This document shows positions 16,957 to 25,927 of a stretch of 64,000 bases of DNA, piece after piece. Positions within the stretch are counted from its first letter, which is position 1, and each line of letters starts with the position of its first letter. The stretch is from JAIBJN01 sp963838795 (lineage in GTDB: Bacteria > Actinomycetota > Thermoleophilia > Gaiellales > Gaiellaceae). The notes under the pieces were generated by a model that saw only the letters and a list, made by a program, of their open reading frames with translations, was not told where the DNA came from and searched no databases. The position numbers and the translations under genes were made by a program. Location: contig CAWISL010000005.1 in assembly GCA_963838795.1 (NCBI GenBank), positions 1-64,000 of the forward strand, read 5' to 3'.

Positions 16957-17981
16957 TGCGGATCTGGGTCGTCGGCCTCGGCACCGTCGGCCGGTGGCTG
17001 CTGCGCGCGCTCGACTCGCAGAGGGAGCAGCTCGAGCGGCGGTACGGGCTCGCCCCCGTGGTCGTCGGCGTCGCGAACGCCCGACACGGCTTCATCCACC
17101 GTCCTGACGGCCTCGACCTCTCCACCGTCCTCGGACTAGCCGAGAGCGGTCGGCCGCTGACCGAGCATCCCGGTGTGAAGCACTGGCAGAAGGCGCTGGA
17201 GGGCCTCCGCGAGACCGGCGCAGACGTCCTCGTCGAGGTGACGCAGAGCCCGCCTGCCGACGGCGAGCCGGGCTATTCGCACATGTGCGAGGCGCTCAGC
17301 CGCGGGCTCCCGGTCGCAACCTCCAACAAGTGGCCGGTGGCGCTGCACGGCGTCGAGCTGCTCGAGCTCGCCGAGGCGAACGACGCAGCGTTCCGGGCCG
17401 AGTCCACGGTGATGTCCGGCACGCCCGTGCTCAGTACGCTGACGGACGGCCTGGCCGGAGCGTGGCCGCTCGCGCTCCGCGGGAGCCTCAACGCGACCGC
17501 GAACGTCGTCGTCTCCGAAATGGCCGCCGGCGCGTCGTACGAGGACGCGCTTGCCGCAGCTCAGGAAGCGGGTCTCGCAGAGCGCGATCCTGCCGCGGAC
17601 GTCGAGGGCCACGACGCGGTGGCCAAGACGATGATCCTTGCCGCCCTCGTCTTCGGCATCCAGCTGCGCCCGGAGCAGGTCGCCCGTCGCGGGATCACCG
17701 ACATCGACGGCCAGGTGCGCGAGGCCGTGGCAACCGGCCGGAGGGTCAGGCTCGTGGCCACGCTGGAGCTCTCGGGGACGGGCGAGCTCGCCGCGCGCGT
17801 CGAGCCGATCGCGGTGGCCACGGACGATCCACTCGCGAGCGTCGAGGGCGTCATGAATGCGGTCATCTGCCGTGCCGACCCCGTCGGGCAGGTCGTCGTC
17901 ATCGGCCCCGGGGCCGGGCCGGAGCTCGCCGGCCAGGGCGTCCTGAGCGATCTCATCGCTCTCGCCCGTCGCCTGGCCTGA
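16956..17981 (+). CDS. Homoserine dehydrogenase-family protein
   Basis: A 341-residue NAD(P)-dependent dehydrogenase resembling the catalytic core of homoserine dehydrogenase (aspartate semialdehyde to homoserine). The N-terminus is a Rossmann fold (VVGLGTVGRWLL). The family signature is visible as RDPAADVEGHDAVAKTMIL with the catalytic Asp and Lys. There is no C-terminal ACT regulatory domain, so it is the short form. The GTG start at 16956 shares a base with the coxD stop, which makes it part of the coxD transcript. A housekeeping dehydrogenase inside a CODH maturation operon is unusual. It could be a paralogue acting on another substrate. Confidence 0.75.
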   Translation: MRIWVVGLGTVGRWLLRALDSQREQLERRYGLAPVVVGVANARHGFIHRPDGLDLSTVLGLAESGRPLTEHPGVKHWQKALEGLRETGADVLVEVTQSPPADGEPGYSHMCEALSRGLPVATSNKWPVALHGVELLELAEANDAAFRAESTVMSGTPVLSTLTDGLAGAWPLALRGSLNATANVVVSEMAAGASYEDALAAAQEAGLAERDPAADVEGHDAVAKTMILAALVFGIQLRPEQVARRGITDIDGQVREAVATGRRVRLVATLELSGTGELAARVEPIAVATDDPLASVEGVMNAVICRADPVGQVVVIGPGAGPELAGQGVLSDLIALARRLA

Positions 17982-17987
17982 CCGCGC

Positions 17988-19367
17988 TACGCGGAGGCGG
18001 CGCGCGCGGCGGCGAACGCCGCGAGCGTGCGCTCGCACGTCGTCTTCGCTCGTCTGCCAGTTCGAGACCGAGAGGCGGATCGCCTTGCGACCGTCCCGGG
18101 TCGTGCCGCTCGTCCAGGCCTCGCCGCTTTCTTGCACGGCGCTGAGAACCGCGTCCGTGGTCGCGTCCTCCTCGAAGCGGAACAGCACCTGGTTTAGCAC
18201 GACGTCGTTCAGGACCTCGCAGCCGGGCAGCTCGGCGATGCCCGCCGCGAGCGCACGCGCCCGCGCGCAGCTGCGCTCGACGAGATCCGCGACTCCGCTG
18301 CGACCCAGCGAGCGAAGCGTTGCGTAGATCGGGAACCCTCGCGCGCGTCGCGAGTGCTCGGGGACGAAGTCCATCGCATCTCGCGCGGTCCCGGGCTCGG
18401 CGTGAACGAGGTACGCGGATCGGACGCCCAGCGCGGCGCGATGGGATTCTGGATGAGCACAGAACGCGAGCCCCGAGTCGTACGGAACGTTCAGCAGCTT
18501 GTGCGCGTCGGTCGCCCAGGAGTCGGCTCGTTCGACGCCCGCGACGAGATGGCGAAGCGAGGGGCTGGCCGCCGCCCAGAGGCCGATTGCGCCGTCGATG
18601 TGGAGCCACGCGCCTGCCGCCTCGGAGACGTCAGCGGCAGCCTGAAAGTCGTCGAAGGCGCCGGTGTTGATGTCGCCCGCCTGGGCGCAGACGATCGTCG
18701 GCCCAGCCCCCTGGCCCAGCTCGTCGCGAAGTTGCCCCATCAGCATCCGGCCCTGCTCGTCGGCCGCAACCTCGTCGATGGAGCCGGTACCGATGCCGAG
18801 GAACCTGAGCGCCCGGTCGAGGGTCGCGTGTCGATTGGCTCCGGCGACGACCCGGATCGACGGCGCGCCGTTCAGACCGTCACGCTCGACATCCCATCCC
18901 TCGCGGGCGAGGAGGTGGTGACGTGCTGCCGCGAGACAGGCGAAATGGGCCATCTGACCGCCAGTGACGATTCCGAACGAGGCATGTTCGGGCAGGCCGA
19001 GCAACTCCTTCAGCCAGGCGCCGGCCACCTCCTCGACGACGCCGGCGGCGGGCGTCGGAAGCGTGAGGCCGGCGTTCTGATCCCAGGCGGACGTGAGCCA
19101 GTCGGCCGCGACTGCCGCCGGATGGCTACCGCCCATGACGAAGCCGAAGAAGCGCCCGCTCGGAGTGGCCATCAATCCCGGATCGGCGTCGCGCGCAAGT
19201 TGCTCGACGACCGCGAGAGGGTCAGAAGGCCGCTCGGGCAGCGGGCCACCGAGCGCGGCCCGCATCTCGTCGACCGTCGCCACCGATCGCACCGGCCGCT
19301 CGTCGAGCGAGTCGAGGAAATCCGATGCGATCTCCGCCGTGCGCTGCAGGAGATCTCGCGTGCTCAT
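17988..19367 (-). CDS. Pyridoxal-phosphate-dependent (group II) decarboxylase, C-terminus frameshifted
   Basis: A PLP decarboxylase of the aromatic-amino-acid/glutamate decarboxylase family, about 459 residues. The PLP lysine lies in SWATDAHKLLNVPYDSG, and other family elements are GIVTGGQMAHF and WLHIDGAIGLW. Near 18038 the frame shifts after SNWQTSEDDV. One base restores CERTLAAFAAARAASA and a stop at 17988, so the gene does not really run on over the neighbouring dehydrogenase. The ATG at 19367 has a TAACTT -10 box nine bases upstream. It is convergent with the homoserine-dehydrogenase-like gene. The substrate amino acid cannot be told from sequence alone. Confidence 0.85.
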
Positions 19368-19376
19368 GGCCGCGAC

Positions 19377-19382
19377 AAGTTA
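19377..19382 (-). promoter_or_regulatory. -10 box of the PLP decarboxylase gene
   Basis: TAACTT on the minus strand ends nine bases before the ATG at 19367, with no ribosome-binding site between. It fits the leaderless TANNNT pattern of the window. Confidence 0.45.
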
Positions 19383-19422
19383 GCGCGGCTCGCGGCGCGT
19401 CGTTGCGACAATACGTGGCGGC

Positions 19423-20478
19423 ATGTTCGCGACTCCGTCCACAGACGACTCGGTCGAGACGCTCGTCCGCTTCGGGCGGGCTCTCCGCGCCGCCGGGCTG
19501 CCCGTGGGGCCCGACCGGGTGGCCTCCTTCTCGCGTGCGGCCGCGCTCCTGCCTCCCGGCGAGCTCTACTGGGCAGGACGGGCGACGCTGCTCTCCCGGC
19601 CCGATCAGATCGAGGTCTACGACGCCCTCTTTGCGGCGTTCTTCGGGCCTCCCGTGCCCTCCCAGGGCCCGCCGATCCGAATCCGCGTGGAGATGGAGGC
19701 CGAAGCGGACGTCGGGCTGGCGAGCCCCGTCGAGCTCCTGAAGGAGAAGAGCTTCTCGCGCTGCTCGCGGGAGGAGCTTTCCCAGCTCGCGGAGCTGATG
19801 AGCGCCATCGAGTTGTCAGTGCCACGGCGACGCACCCGCCGCCGCGAATCCGCGCGAGCCGGCACACCCGACCTGCGGCGCACGCTGCGCCGGTCGTTCC
19901 GCACCGGCGGCGAGCCGCTCGAACGCGCCTGGCGGCGCCGGCGGAAGCGGCCGCGGCGGCTCATTCTCCTTCTCGACGTCTCCGGCTCGATGGACGCCTA
20001 CTCGCGGGCGCTCGTCATGTTCGCGCACGCGGCTCTTCGCTCCGACAAGCGCTGGGAGGCCTTCTGCTTCGGCACGAGGCTGACGCGCGTCACGCGCCAG
20101 CTCGAGGGCTCCGACGCCGACGCGGCCCTCGGCCGGGCTGCCGCGGAGGTGGTCGACTGGGACGGCGGCACGCGCATCGGCGAGTCGCTCAAGCGCTTCC
20201 TGGACGAGCACGGCCATTCAGGGCTCGCGCGCGGCGCCGTCGTCGTCCTCTGCTCGGACGGCCTCGAGGTGGGCGATCCCGAGCTCCTCGCCGAGCAGAT
20301 GGCGCGCCTCCACCGACTCGCGTACCGGGTGGTCTGGCTCAACCCGCTCCAGGAGGATCCCGCCTACGAGCCACTCGCGCGCGGCATGAAGGCAGCCCTT
20401 CCCCATGTCGACCACTTCGCCAGCGGCCACAGCCTGGCCAGCCTGGAGGAGGTCGGCGCGGCGCTCTCACGTTGGTAG
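19423..20478 (+). CDS. coxE: CoxE-type von Willebrand factor A protein
   Basis: A 351-residue VWA-domain protein of the CoxE family, the usual partner of the MoxR ATPase CoxD in CO dehydrogenase maturation. The N-terminal helical part (about 1-130) is typical of the family. A basic linker follows (RRRTRRRESARAG), then the VWA domain with an intact MIDAS motif DVSGSMDAYS (about 187-196) and the later GGTRIGESL and CSDGLEVGD elements. It starts at the ATG at 19423. It is separated from coxD by the decarboxylase on the opposite strand, so it has its own promoter. It is convergent with ppc, with stops 3 bp apart. Confidence 0.87.
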   Translation: MFATPSTDDSVETLVRFGRALRAAGLPVGPDRVASFSRAAALLPPGELYWAGRATLLSRPDQIEVYDALFAAFFGPPVPSQGPPIRIRVEMEAEADVGLASPVELLKEKSFSRCSREELSQLAELMSAIELSVPRRRTRRRESARAGTPDLRRTLRRSFRTGGEPLERAWRRRRKRPRRLILLLDVSGSMDAYSRALVMFAHAALRSDKRWEAFCFGTRLTRVTRQLEGSDADAALGRAAAEVVDWDGGTRIGESLKRFLDEHGHSGLARGAVVVLCSDGLEVGDPELLAEQMARLHRLAYRVVWLNPLQEDPAYEPLARGMKAALPHVDHFASGHSLASLEEVGAALSRW

Positions 20479-20481
20479 CTG

Positions 20482-22948
20482 CTACCCCGTGTTCCGGAGG
20501 GCGGCGGCGATGCCGGCGATCGAGCGGAGCAGAGGGCGCTTGACCTCCTCGGCCCCGGTCTCCCGCCAGCGGCGGAGAAGCTCGATCTGGATCGCGTTCA
20601 TGGGATCGACGTAGGGGTTCCGGAGGCGGATGGAACGCTGCACGACCGGGTGGCGGTCGAGGAGCTCACGCGCCTCGACGATCTCGAGCACGGCCGCGAC
20701 GGTGCGCTCGTGCTCGGCCCGGATCGGCTCGTAGAGGCTCGCGTCCTCGACGAGGTCGAGGTAGCCGGCCGCGATCTCGAGGCTCGACTTGGCGAGCGTC
20801 ATCTCGAGGTTCTCGACGAGGGTGCGGAAGAAGGCCCAGCTGCGGTAGAGGCGGCGCAGCTCGCCGAGGTCCGCTGCCGCGAAAGCGGCGCCGCAGCCGT
20901 GCCAGGCCGGGAGGATGCAGCGGTTCTGCGTCCAGGCGAAGACCCACGGGATGGCGCGGAGCGAGCTGAGGAGCTCGCCGCCGTCGGGGCGCCTGGCGGG
21001 CCGGGAGCCGATCTCGAAGAGCGCCAGCTCCTCGATCGGCGTGAAGCGGCGAAAGAACTCTGCGAAGCGCTCGTCCTCCCACACGAGCCCCCGATACGCG
21101 CCGAAGGCGTCCTCGGAGAGCGACTCGAGGGTCTCACGCGCGCCGTCGGGCGGGCGCGAGCCCGCCACCTCGGGAAACGCCGCCAGCAGCGTCGCCGCGA
21201 GCGCGGCCTCGAGGTTTCGGTAGGCGAGGCCGGGCAGGCCGTACTTGAAGGAGACGGTCTCGCCCTGCTCGGTCAGCTTGAGGCGGCCGGGGGGATGGCC
21301 AGCGGGCTGCGCGAGGATGGCGGCGTGGGTCGGGCCGCCGCCGCGGCCGGTCGATCCCCCGCGGCCGTGGAAGACAGTCAGCTCGACCTGGCGCGCGGCC
21401 GCGACGGCCGCGAGGCGCTCCTGCGCCCGGAAGATCTCCCACTGCGCAGTGAGGTAGCCGCCGTCTTTCCCCGAGTCCGAGTAGCCGACCATGACCTCGA
21501 GGCGGCGGCCGCGCCCCTCGACGATGCTGGCGAAGCGAGGCTCGTCGAGGAGCGCCTCGACGATCGCGGGCGCCTCGCGGAGATCGGCGATCGTCTCGAA
21601 GAGCGGAACCGGCGAGATGCGTGCACCCGCCTCGGCCGCGAGGTCGACGACCGCCAGCACGTCGGCGGCCGACTCCGTCCCGGAGACGATCACCGTGTCG
21701 ACGGCCCCCTTCCCGAGTCGCGTCTGCGCCGAGCCGACGACGCCGAGAGCCCCGCGCACGCGCCGCGTCGCCTCGCCGACCTCCGTCGCGTGGAAGCGAA
21801 CGTCGAGCTTGGCCACGTGGAACCCGAACAGCTCGACTCGTCGGCGCAGGTCGGCCAGGCGCCCTTCCGCGATGCGTTCGCCGCGGTGATCGCGCAGGCT
21901 GCGGTCGATGACGTCGAGGTCGGCTCGGAGCTCCTCGACCCGCGCGTAGCCGTCGTTCCCGAGCCGCCACCAGACGAAGCTCAGCTTGCGACGGTACGGC
22001 TCGTCGCGATTCTGCTCGCCGATCTCCTCGGCGTAGGCGGGCAGCTCGCGCTCGTCGCGCGCAATCGATTCCAGCAGCTCGTCGGAGACGCCCACGAGGG
22101 TCGTCGTGAGCCCGAGCGCCGCCGCCAGCTCGCGCACCTCCCTCCGGTAGCGGGCGAGCGCCAGCGCTCGGCCGCGGTCGAGCGCCTCGCGGATGGTGTC
22201 GGGGCCGGCGTGCGGGTTCCCGTCCAGGTCGCCCCCGATCCAGGTGCCGAAGGAGAGCGGCAGCGGCGCGCCGGGGATGGAGCTCCGGTACGACGCGACC
22301 AGCTCCTCGGCGGCGTCGAGGAGGCTCTGCTCGAAGAACCAGAGGCCATGGCGTATCTCGTCGACGACGCGCGGCCGCTCGGGGCGCACCTCGTCGGTCT
22401 GCCAGAGGACGGTGATCTCCTCGGCGGCGCGCTCGGCCACGTCCTCGCCCGCATCGAGCTCGGCCAGCAGCCGGCCGAGCCGGGCCTGCGCCTGGAGGAT
22501 GGTGCGCCTCGTCGCCTCCGTCGGGTGCGCCGTGAGCACGAGCTCGAGCGAGACGTGCTCGGCCGCCCGCGCCAGCGCGGCGTCGTCGATCCCCGCCTTC
22601 CGAAGGCGCCTCACTGCTTCGGCCAAGGATTCACGAGGGACTCCGTCCTCGCGCTCGACGTCTCGGCGACGGCGGATGCGGTGGTGCTGCTCGGCGATGT
22701 TCGCGAGCTGGAAGAAGAGCGCGAACGCCCGCAGGATCTTCGTCTGCTGCTCGAGGTCGAGCTCGGCGACGGCCCGGGACGAGCTCGGCGCGCACCTCGG
22801 GATCCGCGGTCTCGCGCGCTCGCCGTGAGACTCGGCGGATCTCCTCCTCGCGCCCGAGCAGCTCCTCCCCTTCCTGCTCCACCATGACGCGGCCGAGCAG
22901 GTCGCCGAGCAGGCGCACGTCCCGGCGGAGCGGCGCGTCGGTCGCCAT
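20482..22948 (-). CDS. ppc: Phosphoenolpyruvate carboxylase (one frameshift)
   Basis: PEP carboxylase, about 821 residues, makes oxaloacetate from PEP and bicarbonate (anaplerosis). The catalytic His lies in LVLTAHPTEATRRTIL. The other active-site segments are the glycine-rich loop FHGRGGSTGRGGGPTHAAI and the C-terminal RNPYVDPMNAIQIELLRRW, and it ends in the typical RNTG. The N-terminal 60 residues (MATDAPLRRDVRLLG) are in a different frame. One base near 22782 separates them, after which SRAVAELDLEQQTKILRAF continues. The ATG at 22948 has a TAATCT -10 box eight bases upstream. This essential-type enzyme carrying a frame break argues for sequence error rather than decay. Confidence 0.92.
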
Positions 22949-22956
22949 GACGTGAG

Positions 22957-22962
22957 AGATTA
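22957..22962 (-). promoter_or_regulatory. -10 box of ppc
   Basis: TAATCT on the minus strand ends eight bases before the ppc ATG. It lies inside the 20-bp gap to the divergent 8-oxoguanine deaminase gene. Confidence 0.5.
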
Positions 22963-22968
22963 CGCGCC

Positions 22969-24297
22969 GTGAGGACGCTCTTCTCGAACGCCTACGTCGT
23001 CACCATGGATGACGCCGGCAGCGAGCTCCCGAACGCGTGGATCCTGGTCGAGGACGGCTTCGTCGTCGAGGTCGGCGAGGGCTCCCCTCCCTTCGCGGAG
23101 CGCTTCGAGAACCTCGGCGGCGCCCTCGTCACGCCGGGCCTCGTCAACACGCACCACCACCTGTACCAGACGCTCACGCGCACCCGCGCCCAGGAGGCCG
23201 ATCTCTTCACGTGGCTGAAGGCCCTCTACCCGCTCTGGGCTCGTATCGACGCCGAGGCCGAGTACGCGGCGGCGCGCACCGGGCTGGCGGAGCTCGCGCT
23301 CGCCGGCTGCACGACGGTCTTCGATCACCACTACGTCTTCCCGCCCGGCCGCGCGGGCCTGGTCGAGGCCGAGATCCAGGCGGCGCGGGAGCTCGGCGTG
23401 CGGATCGTCGCCTCCCGCGGGTCGATGGACGTCGGCGAGTCCGGAGGCGGCCTGCCGCCTGACGACCTCGTCGAGGACATGGACGCGGTGCTCGCCGACA
23501 CGGAGGGCCTCTTCGTTCTTCACGAGGAGGGGCGGGGCGCGTGGACGCAGATCGCGGTCGCGCCCTGCTCGCCCTTCTCCGTCTCGAAGCAGCTGATGAC
23601 GGAGTCGGCGGCGCTCGCGCGGCGGCTCGGCCTGCGGCTGCACACGCACCTGGCGGAGACGATCGAGGAGGAGGAGTACTGCCGGGGCCTGTTCGGCTGC
23701 CGGCCGGTGGAGTACCTGGACCAGCTCGGCTGGCTGGCCGGCGACGTCTGGTGCGCGCATTGCGTTCACCTCTCCGACGAGGACGTGCGGGCGTTCGGGG
23801 CAGCCGGGACCGGGGTCGCGCACTGCCCCACCTCGAACCTGCGGCTCGGCGCGGGCGTGGCGCCCGTGCGAGCCATGATCGAGGCCGGCGTCCCGGTCGG
23901 GCTGGGCGTGGACGGCTCGGCCTCGAACGAGCGGAGCGACCTCGCGGCGGACGTGAAGCAGGCGCTGCTCGTCGCCCGCGGACGTGGCGGGCCCGAGGCC
24001 TTGACCGTGCGCGAAGCTCTCTGGCTGGGCACCCGAGGCGGCGCGGACGTGCTCGGCCGCCGGGATCTCGGCTCGCTCGAACCGGGCAAGTGCGCCGACT
24101 TCGCCGTCTGGGGCGTCGACGGGCTCGAGTTCGGGGGCGCCGACGACCTGCTCGCGGCGCTCGTCCTCTCCGGCCCGCACCGTGCGGAGCGGGTCTACGT
24201 GGGCGGCGAGCCGGCCGTCCTCGACGGGCAGCTCGCCCGGGCCGACGAGCGCGAGATCGCCGCCGCGCACCGCGTGCAGGCCACACGCTTCCTGTAG
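22969..24297 (+). CDS. 8-oxoguanine deaminase (amidohydrolase family)
   Basis: A 442-residue metal-dependent deaminase of the AtzB/8-oxoguanine deaminase group, which turns 8-oxoguanine into urate and ammonia. Metal ligands are visible: VNTHHHLYQTLTRT (about 61-74), LHTHLAET (about 224-231), WCAHCVHLSDED (about 263-274) and LGVDGSASNE with the catalytic Asp (about 315-324). The segments FGCRPVEYLDQLGW and GVAHCPTSNLRLG match 8-oxoguanine deaminase better than cytosine deaminase or atrazine hydrolases. Start GTG at 22969, 20 bp from the divergent ppc. It lies about 2 kb from the urate oxidase operon, which would consume the product. Confidence 0.82.
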   Translation: MRTLFSNAYVVTMDDAGSELPNAWILVEDGFVVEVGEGSPPFAERFENLGGALVTPGLVNTHHHLYQTLTRTRAQEADLFTWLKALYPLWARIDAEAEYAAARTGLAELALAGCTTVFDHHYVFPPGRAGLVEAEIQAARELGVRIVASRGSMDVGESGGGLPPDDLVEDMDAVLADTEGLFVLHEEGRGAWTQIAVAPCSPFSVSKQLMTESAALARRLGLRLHTHLAETIEEEEYCRGLFGCRPVEYLDQLGWLAGDVWCAHCVHLSDEDVRAFGAAGTGVAHCPTSNLRLGAGVAPVRAMIEAGVPVGLGVDGSASNERSDLAADVKQALLVARGRGGPEALTVREALWLGTRGGADVLGRRDLGSLEPGKCADFAVWGVDGLEFGGADDLLAALVLSGPHRAERVYVGGEPAVLDGQLARADEREIAAAHRVQATRFL

Positions 24298-24319
24298 CTA
24301 GGAGGGTTTGGCCTCCTAG
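24298..24319. terminator. Solo hairpin CTAGGAGG/CCTCCTAG between convergent genes
   Basis: A perfect 8-bp inverted repeat, CTAGGAGG (24298-24305) and CCTCCTAG (24312-24319), with loop GTTTGG. It starts one base after the deaminase stop and contains the stop codon of the small minus-strand gene. There is no T run, but it is symmetric and well placed as a bidirectional terminator. The same CTAGGAGGGTTTGG motif forms the ends of the repeats at 28088-28259 and 46324-46494. Confidence 0.55.
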
Positions 24320-24510
24320 GGCGTCTCGGGCTCGGGCGAGTCGACGGGATCGCCCTCAGCGATCCCTTCGCCCACCTCGCCGGCCTTCTCGGCGGCAGCC
24401 GCCTGCTTCCGCGCTTCCTTCTTCTGCTGCTTGCGCTCCCGCTTCTCCTGGAGCGCGCGCTCCCTCGCCAGCTTCGCCATCGTCGTCTGTCGCTTCGAGC
24501 TTGAACCCAT
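24316..24510 (-). CDS. Small highly charged protein of unknown function
   Basis: A 64-residue protein, starting MGSSSKRQTTMAKLARERA, rich in Lys, Arg, Glu and Ala. Residues 10-45 look like one long charged helix (ALQEKRERKQQKKEARKQ), and the tail is acidic (DSPEPETP). It has no membrane segment or enzymatic motif. A ribosome-binding site (GAAGGGG) lies just upstream of the ATG at 24510. Its stop codon is inside the hairpin at 24298-24319. I do not recognise a named family. A nucleic-acid-binding or structural role would fit the charge, but that is a guess. Confidence 0.6.
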   Translation of the reverse strand: MGSSSKRQTTMAKLARERALQEKRERKQQKKEARKQAAAAEKAGEVGEGIAEGDPVDSPEPETP

Positions 24511-24612
24511 CCGCAGCCCCTTCTGTCGACGTCCCCGAGTTTCTGTCGGGCTAATACCGTAGCCGCAACGGCGGACTGCTCCGCGTTTTCAGCCGTACGA
24601 GCTCGGCGATCC

Positions 24613-25902
24613 TCAGGCCGCGGCGGGCTCGCGCACCGCCCGGAGCGAAGCGTCCATGATCTCGACCGCGAGGTCGATCTCGCCTTCCGTGACCGTCAGG
24701 GGCGGCGCGATGCGGAAGCAGTTGGCATGCGCCTGCGAGCGGACGATGTTCATGGAGAGGCCGCGCTCGAAGCACTCGCGGGTCACGGCAGCGCCGAGGG
24801 CGTCTGCAGGGCGCCGGCTCTCGCGGTCCTCGACCAGCTCGAGCCCGACGAGGAGCCCGCGGCCGCGGACGTCGCCGATCGCCTCGTGCTGGGCCTGCAG
24901 CTCGCGCAGGCGGGCGAGCATGTACTCGCCACGAGACGCCGCGCGCCCGACCAGGCCCTCCTCCGCGATCACGTCCAGCACCGCGAGCCCGGCGGCCGCG
25001 GGCAGCGGATCCGAAACGTGCGAGGTGACGTGGAGGAAGCCCTTCTCGTAGCAGTCCTGCTCGATCGCGGCCGACGTGATCGTGGCCGCCAGGGGCAGTC
25101 CGCCGCCGAGCGTCTTCGACACCCCGACGAGGTCGGGCACGACGCCGTCGTGCTCGAAGCCGAACATCGTCCCGAGGCGCCCGAAGCCGGTCTGCGCCTC
25201 GTCCATGACGAGGAGCATCCCGCGCTCGGCGAGCAGCTCGCCCACGCGCCGGAAGTAGCCGTCAGGCGGGACGATGATCCCACCGGCGGAGAGCACAGGC
25301 TCGGCGACCAGCGCACAGAGCGACCCGATCGACTGCTGGTCGACGAGCTCGAAGCCGACCTCCAGGCACGTGCAGTCGCAGGCGCCGTCGCAGTGGCGCA
25401 CGGGACAGCGGTAGGCGTATGGCGCCGGAATCGCATACGAGCCGGGCAGCACCGGCCCGTAGCCGGCGTGCGCCATCGAGAAGTTGACCGAGGCGATCCC
25501 GGAGAGGAGCCCGTGGAAGCTCCGCGTCAGGCCCACGACCTCCCAGCGACCGGTGTGCATCTTCGCCATCTTCAGCGCGACCTCGTTGGCTTCCGTGCCG
25601 GTGTTGAGGAGCAGCACGCGGTCGAGGGGCGCGGGGAAGAGCCCGGCAAGCCGCTCACCGAGCGTGAGCACGGGCTCCGAGAGCATCCACGAGTTCAGGT
25701 GGACGACGTCGTCGAGCGCCGTGCGAACCGCCGCGACGATCCGCGGGTGGTTGTGCCCGAGCGTGGAGCAGATCTGGCCCGAGGTGAAGTCGAGGATCCG
25801 CTTGCCGCTCGTCGTCTCGATCCACGCGCCTTCGGCCCGCGCGATCGGCTCGGGAGCGAAGGAGCCCGCGTAGCGGATGAGGAAGCGCTCGCGCTCGTCC
25901 AC
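24613..25902 (-). CDS. Class III aminotransferase resembling 2,2-dialkylglycine decarboxylase
   Basis: A 429-residue PLP enzyme of fold type I, class III. The PLP-binding Lys lies in PDLVGVSKTLGGGLPLA, the cofactor Asp in MLLVMDEAQTGFGR, and the phosphate-binding turn is LLNTGTEANEVALKMAK. The segments TSHVSDPLPAAAGLAVLDV and IGDVRGRGLLVGLELVEDR strongly resemble 2,2-dialkylglycine decarboxylase. A Cys-rich insert (CPVRHCDGACDCTC, about 180) is unusual. The GTG at 25902 was chosen because it has TATTCT six bases upstream; the ATG at 25956 would overlap the divergent gene. It is divergent from the urate genes across 25 bp, which hints at a role in purine or amino-acid nitrogen handling. Confidence 0.82.
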   Translation of the reverse strand: MDERERFLIRYAGSFAPEPIARAEGAWIETTSGKRILDFTSGQICSTLGHNHPRIVAAVRTALDDVVHLNSWMLSEPVLTLGERLAGLFPAPLDRVLLLNTGTEANEVALKMAKMHTGRWEVVGLTRSFHGLLSGIASVNFSMAHAGYGPVLPGSYAIPAPYAYRCPVRHCDGACDCTCLEVGFELVDQQSIGSLCALVAEPVLSAGGIIVPPDGYFRRVGELLAERGMLLVMDEAQTGFGRLGTMFGFEHDGVVPDLVGVSKTLGGGLPLAATITSAAIEQDCYEKGFLHVTSHVSDPLPAAAGLAVLDVIAEEGLVGRAASRGEYMLARLRELQAQHEAIGDVRGRGLLVGLELVEDRESRRPADALGAAVTRECFERGLSMNIVRSQAHANCFRIAPPLTVTEGEIDLAVEIMDASLRAVREPAAA

Positions 25903-25908
25903 GCGGCA

Positions 25909-25918
25909 AGAATACGAT
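25909..25918. promoter_or_regulatory. Overlapping divergent -10 boxes (aminotransferase / urate operon)
   Basis: Within AGAATACGAT, the minus strand reads TATTCT (25909-25914), six bases before the GTG of the aminotransferase. The plus strand reads TACGAT (25913-25918), nine bases before the ATG of the hydroxyisourate hydrolase. The two boxes share two base pairs, so the two directions probably compete for polymerase. Confidence 0.5.
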
Positions 25919-25927
25919 GCCGCCGGT

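Noticed and set aside
17136..19367. An extended 743-codon decarboxylase running over the homoserine-dehydrogenase-like gene
   Set aside because: The C-terminal 280 residues are antisense to the neighbour. A single-base shift near 18038 gives a natural end at 17988.
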